This document shows, in pieces, positions 7,436-16,000 of a DNA stretch of 64,000 nucleotides. Each line of letters starts with the position of its first letter. Positions within the stretch are counted from its first letter, which is position 1. Source of the DNA: an uncultured Eggerthellaceae bacterium (lineage in GTDB: Bacteria; Actinomycetota; Coriobacteriia; Coriobacteriales; Eggerthellaceae). Made by a program: the position numbers and the translations under genes. The notes beneath the pieces are model-generated. The model saw nothing but the letters and a program-made list of their open reading frames with translations. It was not told the DNA's origin and did no database searches. The DNA lies in the NCBI GenBank assembly GCA_910588205.1, contig CAJUQK010000005.1, positions 1 to 64,000 of the forward strand, read 5' to 3'.

Positions 7436-8962
7436 TTAGGCAGGCACGACGATCCCGCAGATGAACGGGGTCCACAGTACGGTCAATACCAGCAGGATGA
7501 CCGTAGAGACCCACGCGCGGGAGACCCACTCCTTCATGGTGATCCAACCCTTCTCATAGCAGATCATCATGATGGAGTCGATGGGCAACCAGGTGGTCAC
7601 GCCGCCGAGGATGCCTCCGATGCAAGCGATGACCGCCGGGTTGATGACGATCTGGGCTGCCTCGGCACCCACACCACCATTGACAGCCGTGACCACAGCC
7701 ACCATGAGCGGCACAGCCACAGAAACGGTGGGCGGCCCGACGGGAATGGCGATATGCAGGATCATGGTGACGACGCACATCACCAGTACGATGAGGATAG
7801 CAGGCCAGGCCTCAGCACCAGCGAAGGTGGTGTTGACGAACCAGTTGGCAGCCCCCGTCCCTACCAGGCCCGTGGAGAGCGCTTGCACGCCAATGATCAT
7901 CATGATGATCTCCCACGGGATGTTGGCATAGAACTGCTTCTTGGTCAGAAGGTCAATGCCAGGGATGAACGCGATCACGCAGAAGATGAACGCCACCAGC
8001 ATGGAGTTGATCTGCGGGAACCACGTAGAGAGGATCATCAGGCCGAAGGCGATGACGAACCAGACGATGAGCTTGATCTCACGGGCGGTCATCTTGCCGA
8101 AGTCCACCAGCTTCTTCTCGACCACGGTCAAGGCCTCGGGCTTGATGTCCTCTACCTTGAAGACCTTGGTCACGTACAAGCCAGACAGGAAGGCAGTGAC
8201 CAGCGCCAGCGGGATATTGACGATGCACCAAGCCAGGAACGTGACGCGCACCTGCATGTATTGCTCCACCATGGTCATGCACAGGATATTCAGCGAATTG
8301 CCAATGGGCGTGCCGATGCCGCCGATGGCTGCCGCTGCCGCTATAGAGACGGTGAGCGCCTTCGCCAGATTGGACTGGCCCTTGACGCCGCCATTGGCCT
8401 CTACGATGGACAGGCCGATGCCGATGAAGATAGCAGAAGCGGCCAGGTCGGACACGAACATGGAGAGCACGGCCGTAGCCATGGAGAACCCGATGATGAG
8501 CTTCTTCGAGTTACCCTTCGCCCACTTGAGCGCCACGTTCGCCACGCGATAAGGGATGGGTGTGGACATGACGCCACCGGATACCGTGAAGACGAATAGG
8601 CAGTAGATGGGCACCAGCAAACTGGATTGATTGAAAACGCTCTGGACTACCTTGCCGTCATCCAGCGTCACAGTGGAATAGGGCAAGATCCCAGTAACGG
8701 GGATCAAGAAGAAGATCAGGACCACCGTGACGATGAAGGGCATCGCTTCGGTGACCCACAGTACGATGCAACAGAGCAAGATGCCTATCGCCGACATAGC
8801 CGTACGCTCGAGGCCCTCAGGGACAGGGCACACGAATTGGAAGAACAAGAACACCAATGCAGCTACGATGATGGCGATAAGCTTCTTGGGTTGCATGACC
8901 ATCTGTGCTGCGGCCTCTGCCGCCTGCTCCTCTTTGACGATGGTCGTATCGTTAGCGCTCAT
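7436..8962 (-). CDS. DASS (SLC13) family anion:sodium symporter
   Basis: A 508-residue divalent-anion symporter. Signature segments are IGGIGTPIGNSLNIL near residue 215 (first substrate/sodium loop), the SNG-like region, and IACIGGILGGVTTWLPIDSIMM near the C-terminus. About 11-12 hydrophobic segments follow a short charged N-terminus. Carriers of this family import di- and tricarboxylates or sulfate. The start overlaps the stop of the upstream Cys-rich peptide gene by 11 bases. It is thus co-translated with the redox genes, suggesting it supplies the anionic substrate of the Mo enzyme or exports the product. Confidence 0.9.
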   Translation of the reverse strand: MSANDTTIVKEEQAAEAAAQMVMQPKKLIAIIVAALVFLFFQFVCPVPEGLERTAMSAIGILLCCIVLWVTEAMPFIVTVVLIFFLIPVTGILPYSTVTLDDGKVVQSVFNQSSLLVPIYCLFVFTVSGGVMSTPIPYRVANVALKWAKGNSKKLIIGFSMATAVLSMFVSDLAASAIFIGIGLSIVEANGGVKGQSNLAKALTVSIAAAAAIGGIGTPIGNSLNILCMTMVEQYMQVRVTFLAWCIVNIPLALVTAFLSGLYVTKVFKVEDIKPEALTVVEKKLVDFGKMTAREIKLIVWFVIAFGLMILSTWFPQINSMLVAFIFCVIAFIPGIDLLTKKQFYANIPWEIIMMIIGVQALSTGLVGTGAANWFVNTTFAGAEAWPAILIVLVMCVVTMILHIAIPVGPPTVSVAVPLMVAVVTAVNGGVGAEAAQIVINPAVIACIGGILGGVTTWLPIDSIMMICYEKGWITMKEWVSRAWVSTVILLVLTVLWTPFICGIVVPA

Positions 8963-9167
8963 GTAACCCTCCTTCTCCAGGAGATAGTTGGTCTGAACAG
9001 TTCTGGCTCAGCTCTGACGCTTCCTCCTTGGGTCCTTCGAAGCTCACCACCACTTCGGTTACACCCGGAGGAGACACCCCGTGGGGCTTCTTGGCACGCA
9101 GCTCCTTGGCTATCTGGCGCCCACATCGTCCGCAGAACGAGCAGAACGCACCGCAGCTCCCTGCCAT
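8952..9167 (-). CDS. Cys-rich small protein of the Mo-enzyme operon
   Basis: A 71-residue protein with four clustered cysteines near the N-terminus (CGAFCSFCGRCG, residues 5-16), suited to bind zinc or an Fe-S cluster. The rest is Pro/Glu-rich. A strong ribosome binding site (AAAGGAGG) precedes the ATG at 9167 and the 3' end overlaps the DASS transporter start by 11 bases, so it is probably a real gene. It may be a maturation factor or electron carrier for the adjacent molybdoenzyme. No family recognised. Confidence 0.65.
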   Translation of the reverse strand: MAGSCGAFCSFCGRCGRQIAKELRAKKPHGVSPPGVTEVVVSFEGPKEEASELSQNCSDQLSPGEGGLHER

Positions 9168-9190
9168 GAAGGACCTCCTTTCAGGGTGGT

Positions 9191-9224
9191 GTTGGGGCCG
9201 GAAGGGGGGTTAGCCAGCCCCAAC
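9191..9224 (-). other. Intra-operon hairpin
   Basis: GTTGGGGC (9191-9198) pairs perfectly with GCCCCAAC (9217-9224) in the gap between the 4Fe-4S subunit gene and the Cys-rich peptide gene. There is no T-run after it. Such a hairpin could protect the upstream enzyme mRNA from 3' decay and set a higher dose of enzyme than of transporter. Confidence 0.5.
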
Positions 9225-9264
9225 ATCTGAGAGAAGCGCCGAAGGCTTGGGCCCTTTCTCCGTC

Positions 9265-9609
9265 TTAGGGGATGAAGATGGCTGCCTTCTTACCTTTCTC
9301 AGCCAGCTTCTTGGCACACTCTTCGATGGTGCCGTAATACAGGACCTTCGCCTGGCAGGTCTGGACGCAAGACGGCACGAGGCCGCGCTCCACACGATCG
9401 GCGCACAGGTCGCACATCTCGGTGGGATAGGCGATGAAGTCCCAGTGCCACTTGCCCTCAGGAGCATCTGGGTAATGAAGGGGCCTATCCTCCAGTACCT
9501 TGATGCCATTGGTCAGGGGATCGAAATCATGCTCGTTGCGGCAGGCCAGTTCACAGCTGTGGCAGCCAGAGCAGAACTCAAGATCTAGGTACAGGGCATG
9601 TTGCGTCAT
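9265..9609 (-). CDS. Small 4Fe-4S electron-transfer subunit of molybdoenzyme
   Basis: A 114-residue iron-sulfur protein. The first cluster motif is CSGCHSCELAC near residues 13-23; a second set is CDLCADRV followed by CVQTCQAK. This corresponds to two cubane clusters, far fewer than the four of classical DmsB-type subunits (about 200 residues). It overlaps the stop of the catalytic subunit by four bases (ATGA), indicating coupled translation and a stable complex. No membrane anchor subunit is encoded nearby, so electrons probably come from a soluble donor. Confidence 0.88.
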   Translation of the reverse strand: MTQHALYLDLEFCSGCHSCELACRNEHDFDPLTNGIKVLEDRPLHYPDAPEGKWHWDFIAYPTEMCDLCADRVERGLVPSCVQTCQAKVLYYGTIEECAKKLAEKGKKAAIFIP

Positions 9610-12071
9610 TTCGTTACCCCCATCTCTTTCTCGTAGTCAACGGGATCGACCACGGGAGAGTCGGCGGGACGCCACGTCTCTTGGACGGTGAACTCTTCCT
9701 GGCGGCTCTTCTCGAGCACGATGTGGTCAGGCTCATTCGGGCCACCAAGGCTGTCTGCCTTGCGGATGCCGCAGATCATGGACTTGAAGGTGTTGCCGAA
9801 GCCGGTCTTGGCATTCACGCTGTTGGGCATGAGCATATTGACATTGGATTTCCAGTTGCCGAAGAGGTTGGGCTCAGCACCTTCCTCTTCCGGATACCAG
9901 AAGCCGTGCATGCAGTGGACGACGCCCTTCTTGATGATGGGGGTCACCCGTGCCATCTGACGGATGCAGCCATAGGGAGAGAACACCTCTACCCAATCAC
10001 CCTCTTGGATGCCATAGGCGGCAGCATCTTCAGGATTCAGATCCACCTGCGGCCACGGGGTGATCTGGCGAAGGGAGGGAACCTGCTTGTGCTCCGAGTG
10101 GAAGAACTCCTGGCGACGAGCACCGGTGGTGAGCACGAAGGGATACTGCTCCTTCATCATCTCGGGCATGGTGGTGGGACCATAGGCTGCCGGCTCGTAA
10201 TAGGGCAGCGGATCCTCGTCGAAGCTCGCGTAGGCATAAGAGTAGAGCTCCACGCGACCGGTCTGAGTGGGGAAGCCCACCTGGCCGTCCGGACGCAGCT
10301 TGCCCTCTTTGTACTTATAGTAGGGCTCGTTGGACATGGTGACCACGCTATCGCGAAGCTGATCCCAGGGAAGCCAGCTACGGAATACGTGGAAGTTGTT
10401 GTACGCCTCATCGTCTTCGAAGCGGTTCCAGAAGTCCGGATAGGTCTTCTTGCCCACTTCAAGCATGATCTCAACGTCAGACTTACATTCGCCCACCTGG
10501 ACGCACTTGTTCTGCGCACCATAGAAGGAAGCGTTCAGGCCATAGTGAGTGACCACCATGCCGTCGTGCTCGATGGTGGAGGCTACGGGCAGGAACACGT
10601 CGCAGCACGCCATGATGGTGGGATTCATGAACAGGTCAACGGCGAAGTTGAAGTCGAGACGCTTGAGAGCACGCCACCACCGCTGGGGCTCTGCGCCAAT
10701 GGCGGTGCCCACCGGGTTGGAGGAAACGAAGCCAGCCATATGCATCTGGTAGGGTTGATCCGTCTCCAGGCACTTCAGGAATTCGTCGGGCTGCACCGTC
10801 CAGAGGACCTGACCCACGCAGGGGTACTTATCCACGCCGATACGCTTGTTATACCAGGTCTCCGGAGTCATGATGCCGTTCTTGAGAGCCAACTCCAACG
10901 TGGAGTCGGTAGCATCATCAACCTTTTCGTCAGCGGAGATGGAACCGCCGTCGCGTACCACGTTGCCTTGGTCATCGCCCATGCCTAGCGTGGTGCCACC
11001 AGGGGCGTCCAGAAAGCCGGTGATGGACATGAGGGCCACCAAGCACATACCCAACTGAGCGCCGTTGGTGGATTCGTCGGTAGCCAAGCCCCAGGCAACG
11101 CTGGAGGGTTTCGCCTGGCCATACATGCGGGCTGCACGCCAGATCTGCTCCTCGGGAACGCCACAGATCTCAGCAGCGCGAGAAGGAGGCATCTCCTGAA
11201 CGCGCTCTACCAGTTCATCGTAGCCATAGGTCCACTTCTCGATGAAGTCGTGGTCTACCAGGTCTTCCTTGGCCAGTACGTAGATGAAGGCCATGGCAAG
11301 GGCCGTATCGGTACCGGGGAGCACCTGGAGGATCTCCTCAGCACGGGTACCCAACCAGGTGATACGAGGATCGACCACGATGATCTTCGTGCCGAACTGG
11401 CGCATCATCTCGATGACCGCATGGCCGTAGAGGCCATCGGGGTTGGAGCGCAGCGGCTCCTTACCCCAGATGAGGATGAGCTCAGGGGCCACGAAGCGCG
11501 GGTCATCATAGCGATCAGGGAACTTGGCAGCATAGTCTATCTCGGGATAGCCGCCACCCATCATGAACGCGGTGTTGGTCATACGCGGGCCGTAGCAGGA
11601 CCAGCCAGCCTGAGCATAGACGGAGTTCGGTGTGCCGAAAACCAGGTTCGCCCACTGTGGATACCAGTTATTGGCCTCACGACCAGTGCCACCGAAGACA
11701 GCGATGGTCTCAGCGCCGTACTTCGCGGTGATCTCCTTGGCAGCGTTCGCCACCAGATCGGTGGCTTCGTCCCAGGAGCATTGCTCCCATTTGTCTTGGC
11801 CGCGATCTTCCTTGGCGCGCTTCATCGGATGGATGATGCGGTCAGGGTGATAGATGTACTCCTTGAGAGCAAGGCAGCGCGGACACAGAGAACCACGGGT
11901 GATCGGATGATCAGGGTCACCCTCGATCTTCGTCACCTCGCCATCCTTCACGTGGACCTGAAGGCCGCAGCCTACGGGATGGCATCCCGGAGGTGACCAA
12001 GCACAGGTCCTGAAGATGGTCTCGTCGCCTTCCTGGCGTTTCCATTCTTGCATGTACCTCTCCTCTCCCAT
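9606..12071 (-). CDS. Molybdopterin oxidoreductase, catechol dehydroxylase/transhydroxylase-like
   Basis: An 821-residue catalytic subunit of the DMSO reductase family. The N-terminal Fe-S region is WSPPGCHPVGCGLQVHVKDG with SLCPRC near residues 63-66. Cys159 in GWSCYGPRMTN sits where the molybdenum-ligand Cys lies in acetylene hydratase. There is no twin-arginine signal, so the enzyme is cytosolic. Known cytosolic relatives with a mini Fe-S subunit and a linked transporter include gut catechol dehydroxylases and pyrogallol transhydroxylase. Substrate here is unknown. The ATG at 12071 has AGGAGAGG upstream; the ATG at codon 7 is an alternative start. A LysR gene lies upstream on the same strand. 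Confidence 0.9.
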   Translation of the reverse strand: MGEERYMQEWKRQEGDETIFRTCAWSPPGCHPVGCGLQVHVKDGEVTKIEGDPDHPITRGSLCPRCLALKEYIYHPDRIIHPMKRAKEDRGQDKWEQCSWDEATDLVANAAKEITAKYGAETIAVFGGTGREANNWYPQWANLVFGTPNSVYAQAGWSCYGPRMTNTAFMMGGGYPEIDYAAKFPDRYDDPRFVAPELILIWGKEPLRSNPDGLYGHAVIEMMRQFGTKIIVVDPRITWLGTRAEEILQVLPGTDTALAMAFIYVLAKEDLVDHDFIEKWTYGYDELVERVQEMPPSRAAEICGVPEEQIWRAARMYGQAKPSSVAWGLATDESTNGAQLGMCLVALMSITGFLDAPGGTTLGMGDDQGNVVRDGGSISADEKVDDATDSTLELALKNGIMTPETWYNKRIGVDKYPCVGQVLWTVQPDEFLKCLETDQPYQMHMAGFVSSNPVGTAIGAEPQRWWRALKRLDFNFAVDLFMNPTIMACCDVFLPVASTIEHDGMVVTHYGLNASFYGAQNKCVQVGECKSDVEIMLEVGKKTYPDFWNRFEDDEAYNNFHVFRSWLPWDQLRDSVVTMSNEPYYKYKEGKLRPDGQVGFPTQTGRVELYSYAYASFDEDPLPYYEPAAYGPTTMPEMMKEQYPFVLTTGARRQEFFHSEHKQVPSLRQITPWPQVDLNPEDAAAYGIQEGDWVEVFSPYGCIRQMARVTPIIKKGVVHCMHGFWYPEEEGAEPNLFGNWKSNVNMLMPNSVNAKTGFGNTFKSMICGIRKADSLGGPNEPDHIVLEKSRQEEFTVQETWRPADSPVVDPVDYEKEMGVTK

Positions 12072-12163
12072 TCACGAAAAACCTCTCCTGTGCGGAGACC
12101 CGGCGTTGCTCTGCGAGACAGACGTTGGGTCATCCATTGCGCTTCTGATTCTGTTACCGGGGT

Positions 12164-12199
12164 GTCACCCTGAGAAGACGGGTCATTTCTCAGGGTGAC
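12164..12199. repeat. 13 bp perfect inverted repeat upstream of the Mo-enzyme operon
   Basis: GTCACCCTGAGAA (12164-12176) and TTCTCAGGGTGAC (12187-12199) are separated by 10 bases. It lies in the 187-base gap between the LysR gene stop and the Mo-oxidoreductase start. No T-run follows on either strand. It may be an intergenic repeat, a weak terminator for the LysR gene or a regulator site. The rest of this gap shows no gene. Confidence 0.6.
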
Positions 12200-12258
12200 A
12201 AAACAGATTTGTCGCAGCAGGAACTCGGCAGATAGCGAAGATGGGCTGCTGAGAATAG

Positions 12259-13185
12259 CTACACGCTGATGGCGCTGGCTGCGGCTTCGGCCGCAGAGAC
12301 GTAGTTCCGATCCCCTTCGAAGGTGTCTTGGATACCGCGAATGAGCTTGGCGATGGCTGCGAACTTCTGCACATCCATTTGGAACAGGATATAGAAGTGC
12401 CAGTCCAGACGGGGGTCATCTATGGGCACCGCGCGAACGCCGTGGGGAGGGCAGGTGGCGAACTTCTTGGACACCAGGCCCATGACCTTGTAGCGGCGCA
12501 CCATATGCACCATGGAGCTGGTAGAGGTGATGACATTGATCTCATCTTGATCGAACCGGAGCTCCTTCATCTGGGAGAAGAGCGGCTCGTATTGAAAGGG
12601 CGGCTTGGACATCAACATCAGCTGCTGATCCTTGAGGTCCATCACAGACAGGCTTTCCTTCTGCGCTAGAGGAGAATCCCCGTTCACCACGGCGTAGGTT
12701 CGAGAGCTGGCTATCTCACGCACGTTGCACTCGGGGAACTCCCGCTTCATGCACATGACAATGGCAAGGTCGGTGCGTTCGGTGAGCACCAGTTCGTAGC
12801 ATTTCTCGCAATCGCATTCCCGGATGCGTAGATTCCTCGAATAGGAATGGATGAAGGCATCCGTGGAAGAGGGGATGCCCGCGAAGAGGTTATTGCTGAC
12901 TGCCAAGGTGAGCATATCCGCTGTCGCCGGAGCATCAGCGAACATGACGTCGAAGTTCTCCACTTGCTCTACGATGTCTCGGGCGGCGCGCACTGCTTCG
13001 AGACCATCAAGGGTCAGGATCATCTCGTTGCCCTTGCGCTCGAACAGGCTCGTACCCAGCTTGCCTTCGATCACCTTGATGGAGTGGGCGATGTTCTGGC
13101 GACTAGTGAAGCACTTCTTCGCCGCTTTTGCGAAGCTGGTGCTCTCAGAAGCTGCAACCAGATGCCGCAGATGCTGTATCTCCAT
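12259..13185 (-). CDS. LysR-family transcriptional regulator
   Basis: A 308-residue regulator. The N-terminal winged helix-turn-helix is clear (MEIQHLRHLVAASESTSFAKAAKKCFTSRQN-type start, residues 1-60), followed by a LysR substrate-binding domain from about residue 90. The ATG at 13185 is preferred since it begins the HTH and AGAGGGGGT lies upstream. It precedes the Mo-oxidoreductase operon in the same orientation and is the likely activator sensing the enzyme's substrate. The family usually binds a palindromic site near the target promoter; the inverted repeat at 12164-12199 is one possibility. Confidence 0.9.
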   Translation of the reverse strand: MEIQHLRHLVAASESTSFAKAAKKCFTSRQNIAHSIKVIEGKLGTSLFERKGNEMILTLDGLEAVRAARDIVEQVENFDVMFADAPATADMLTLAVSNNLFAGIPSSTDAFIHSYSRNLRIRECDCEKCYELVLTERTDLAIVMCMKREFPECNVREIASSRTYAVVNGDSPLAQKESLSVMDLKDQQLMLMSKPPFQYEPLFSQMKELRFDQDEINVITSTSSMVHMVRRYKVMGLVSKKFATCPPHGVRAVPIDDPRLDWHFYILFQMDVQKFAAIAKLIRGIQDTFEGDRNYVSAAEAAASAISV

Positions 13186-14266
13186 GACCCGAACACCCCC
13201 TCTGCACAGCCCGGAAGACGCCCCCGTTGCCAAGCAACTGGAAGACGAAACCATCCCGCAGCCTTATTGTGGAGCAGGGGTATGGCCTTGGGTTGCTGAT
13301 CCTCGTTGCGGGGTGGCAAATGGGCTTTGACGAAGGCGTGCTCAGACTGAGGAAGGGCTGCTCAGAAAGCCCCCCCCCCGCAGCGTTTTCCGCCAGGAAA
13401 CGCCCGAGGAGCAAATAGGTGGAAGGCGAAAGCATCTCACCGCGTAGGCGCGGGCTGACGTCTGCCGCTTCCAGGATCTGTGGCAGGACTTTGACCACCT
13501 GAGCACCCGAAGCGCCCCGGCTGGCGAAGTAAGCTTTGCAGGAATTCACAATGGTCTTCCGGCGCGAAGCGAAGGCGGCATCAGCCATGAGGCAAGCTGC
13601 TTGGACCACCGCCTCGTCGGCCCAGGAGGGGAGATCATCTCTGCGATCAAGACGGATGACCGTGCTATCCACATGAGGCGGCGGCAAGAAGTCATTCCGG
13701 CTTACCGAGAACATGCCTACGGGCACCGCACGCAGCGCCAACTTGACTGTATAGGCACCGTAATCCTTGCGGCCCGGCTGGGCTGCCATGCGACAAGCCA
13801 CCTCCCGCTGCACCATGACCGTAACGCTTGTAAGGGAGGAAAAGCGGGCCAGGTGTTCCAGCACCAGCGTAGCCGCTACACCATAGGGAAGATTCGCTAC
13901 GAGCTTATCTGGGATATGTCCCTTCAGGTCAGCTCTTTGCAAGTCCAAGGCATCCTTGCGTATCAAGAGGAAACGGTGGCGCAACTCAGCCAGCGTATAC
14001 TCCAGCACATCCAACAAAGACGCATCCCGCTCCACCGATATGACGAACCCGGCATGCTGGAGCAGAGCATGAGTGAGCGTCCCTATGCCGGGACCCACCT
14101 CCAAGACCGTATCCGCTTCGCTCACCTCAGACAGATCAAGGATACGACCGATGACGCTGTCGTTGACGAGGAAATTCTGTCCGAAGGCCTTCTTGGGCGC
14201 CAATCCGAAACGCTCCAACACGGCGCGAGTTGCCGTGGGGGTTGCCAAGGCAGAGAACTGCGTCAT
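13145..14266 (-). CDS. ksgA: 16S rRNA dimethyladenosine transferase KsgA, C-terminus altered at a poly-G tract
   Basis: KsgA/RsmA dimethylates two adenines in helix 45 of 16S rRNA. Motifs: FGLAPKKAFGQNFLVND, VLEVGPGIGTLTHALL (SAM site) and LVANLPYGVAATLVLEHL (NLPY catalytic). The start is ATG 14266. The normal end is expected near residue 295 after STYLLLGRFLAEN. There the reading frame enters a run of ten G (reverse strand; 13370-13379) and continues for about 75 unrelated residues into the start of the LysR gene. With nine or eleven G the protein would stop within about 15 codons. So this is either a length-variable tract or an indel; the catalytic part is intact. Confidence 0.88.
   Translation of the reverse strand: MTQFSALATPTATRAVLERFGLAPKKAFGQNFLVNDSVIGRILDLSEVSEADTVLEVGPGIGTLTHALLQHAGFVISVERDASLLDVLEYTLAELRHRFLLIRKDALDLQRADLKGHIPDKLVANLPYGVAATLVLEHLARFSSLTSVTVMVQREVACRMAAQPGRKDYGAYTVKLALRAVPVGMFSVSRNDFLPPPHVDSTVIRLDRRDDLPSWADEAVVQAACLMADAAFASRRKTIVNSCKAYFASRGASGAQVVKVLPQILEAADVSPRLRGEMLSPSTYLLLGRFLAENAAGGGLSEQPFLSLSTPSSKPICHPATRISNPRPYPCSTIRLRDGFVFQLLGNGGVFRAVQRGCSGHGDTASAASGCSF
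13370..13379. repeat. Poly-C (C10) tract in ksgA 3' end
   Basis: Ten consecutive C on the + strand (ten G in the coding sense of ksgA). Gain or loss of one base changes the KsgA C-terminus. Confidence 0.9.
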
Positions 14267-14364
14267 TGCCGTCCTTTCTGAGCTGTTGAGGAACCCTTTC
14301 ACAGCGCAAGCTCTCGCTGGCTTGCGGCTCCCATGGTACTGCAAGGAACAGGATACCAGCCGCC

Positions 14365-14991
14365 CTACAGCGGCACCGCTTCGGCATCCTCTAAGATGAC
14401 GCCCGCTTCGGAGATGCGCCCCCGCCAATCAAGGATGCTCGTCAGATGGAACCCGCACGCTCCCAACGATGAGCGCAGGATGCCCACAAGCGGATCGAAC
14501 CCGTAGGGGTTGTCCTTCTCCCCCACCACATGCACTTCAAAGGTACGCCGGAGGTCAGTGCGAGTGCGGATGTCTGACCAGAAGTAAGGCTGCAGACGAT
14601 CCAGAAGCGCCTTGAAGGGGGCAGGCGGACCTGCAAAATAGAGAGGGCACACCACGATCACGTGGTCCGCCGCATCCAGGTGCAGGCGCACATCGCCCAT
14701 GCCATCTGCCATGAAGCACTGATGGGCTGCGGCATCGCTCTTGAATGCCAGCGGATTCTGCCGTAGCGGATCATCCTTTTCAGGGAGCTGCGGATATCCC
14801 TCCGAGCCTTTCGTCAAAGCTGCTTCGCACCGGTCGCAACCGATGCAGGAGCCGATATCCAACGCCGCAATGGACACCATCGATACGCCATCATCAGGAC
14901 ACTCATCGATGCAGGCATCGAAGATCTCTTCAGCCAGATGCGCGCATCTTCCGTCCGGTCGGGGAGACCCCACCAAGATAGTCCTATGCAT
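14365..14991 (-). CDS. Flavodoxin-fold NAD(P)H-dependent FMN reductase
   Basis: A 208-residue protein of the NADPH-dependent FMN reductase/flavodoxin-like group. The N-terminal ILVGSPRPDGRCAHLAE forms the FMN phosphate loop and CIGCDRCE (near residue 50) is the cysteine pair often found in this group. VVCPLYFAGPPAPFKALLDRLQPYF is the typical second flavin loop. The ATG at 14991 with GGAGAG upstream overlaps the tatD stop by 8 bases. Substrate not deducible. Confidence 0.85.
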   Translation of the reverse strand: MHRTILVGSPRPDGRCAHLAEEIFDACIDECPDDGVSMVSIAALDIGSCIGCDRCEAALTKGSEGYPQLPEKDDPLRQNPLAFKSDAAAHQCFMADGMGDVRLHLDAADHVIVVCPLYFAGPPAPFKALLDRLQPYFWSDIRTRTDLRRTFEVHVVGEKDNPYGFDPLVGILRSSLGACGFHLTSILDWRGRISEAGVILEDAEAVPL

Positions 14992-15979
14992 GGAACTCTC
15001 CTCTCTGCTGCCAAGCCGTAGGCCCACGATCAAGCAACGTCAGAGCATTCTGATAGGTCATCTGGAGGAGCTCGATGCGCTCAGCCTGGGAGGCACCTTC
15101 GCCAAGCAGCTCTGCAAGGGCGCGCTCTGCCGTGAACACTACCTGAGCTGGCTCGCAAGGCTGACCGCGCAAGGGCACCGGCGCCATGAAGGGAGCGTCT
15201 GTCTCCAACAGAAGCCTGTCTTGCGGCACCTCATGGATAGCGGCCCGGATGCCATCAGAGCGCCCGAAGGTGAGCGCACCGCCAAAGGCCACGAAGCACC
15301 CCGCAGCCACCCATCGCTTGACCTCTTCGGCATCTGACGTGTAACAATGCAAGAGCACCCCCGAAGGATTCCATCCCGCCTTTTCAAGGATGGCATAGGC
15401 ATCATCGAAAGCCTCCCGCACATGGAGCGCCACGGGCAACTGCGCTTCCTGGGCGATGGAGATCTGGCGGGCGAACACCTCCTTTTGATCCTCCCGAGGA
15501 GAAAGATCATAGTGGTAGTCAAGGCCTATCTCTCCCACGGCGCTTACGCGCTCGTCTTCGAGACAGCGGATGAGATCCGACTCCACCTGAGGCGTATACT
15601 CCTTCGCGTTGTGAGGATGCACACCCACGGCGATGCGCACCCGGGGCACGTCATAGGGTGCCTGACCACAGCAGAGCGACCCCATCTGACGCACATCCAG
15701 CTGAGCAGAACGGATCCATTCCTCCAGCTGCTGGAAGGTGAGGGACCGACAACCGCCGTCCTCGGCTACATCCACGATGGTCTCCACGAAAGCCACCTCA
15801 TGGGCCCCTGCCCGCGCCAGGGCCAGGGCGGGGTCATCAAGCATCTGCAAGTGAGCATGGGTATCAGCAATGGGCGTCAGCAGATGAGGCGCATTCACCA
15901 CCGATACGCTGCCGTTCTTCTTAGGCTTGCGGAAGAGTTCGTCGCGCGAAGGAGCCTCCAAGGATTCAGGAGATGTCAT
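14984..15979 (-). CDS. tatD: TatD-family metal-dependent deoxyribonuclease
   Basis: A 331-residue amidohydrolase-fold hydrolase. Metal ligands are seen in PIADTHAHLQML, AVGEIGLDYHYDLS, PVALHVREA, VLLHCYTSD and LLLETDAPFMAPVP. It carries an N-terminal extension of about 35 residues compared with the usual family (about 255-260 residues). The gene lies between metG and the flavin reductase with short spacing, the frequent metG-tatD(-ksgA) housekeeping arrangement. Confidence 0.92.
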   Translation of the reverse strand: MTSPESLEAPSRDELFRKPKKNGSVSVVNAPHLLTPIADTHAHLQMLDDPALALARAGAHEVAFVETIVDVAEDGGCRSLTFQQLEEWIRSAQLDVRQMGSLCCGQAPYDVPRVRIAVGVHPHNAKEYTPQVESDLIRCLEDERVSAVGEIGLDYHYDLSPREDQKEVFARQISIAQEAQLPVALHVREAFDDAYAILEKAGWNPSGVLLHCYTSDAEEVKRWVAAGCFVAFGGALTFGRSDGIRAAIHEVPQDRLLLETDAPFMAPVPLRGQPCEPAQVVFTAERALAELLGEGASQAERIELLQMTYQNALTLLDRGPTAWQQRGEFHA

Positions 15980-16000
15980 CTGGACCGTCCCCTGACATCA

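Noticed and set aside
7754..8599. 281-codon forward frame rich in His/Asp/Glu
   Set aside because: Shadow of the DASS transporter gene.
12183..12419. Reverse frame of 78 codons near the LysR end
   Set aside because: It overlaps the LysR C-terminus in another frame and includes the inverted repeat; no support.
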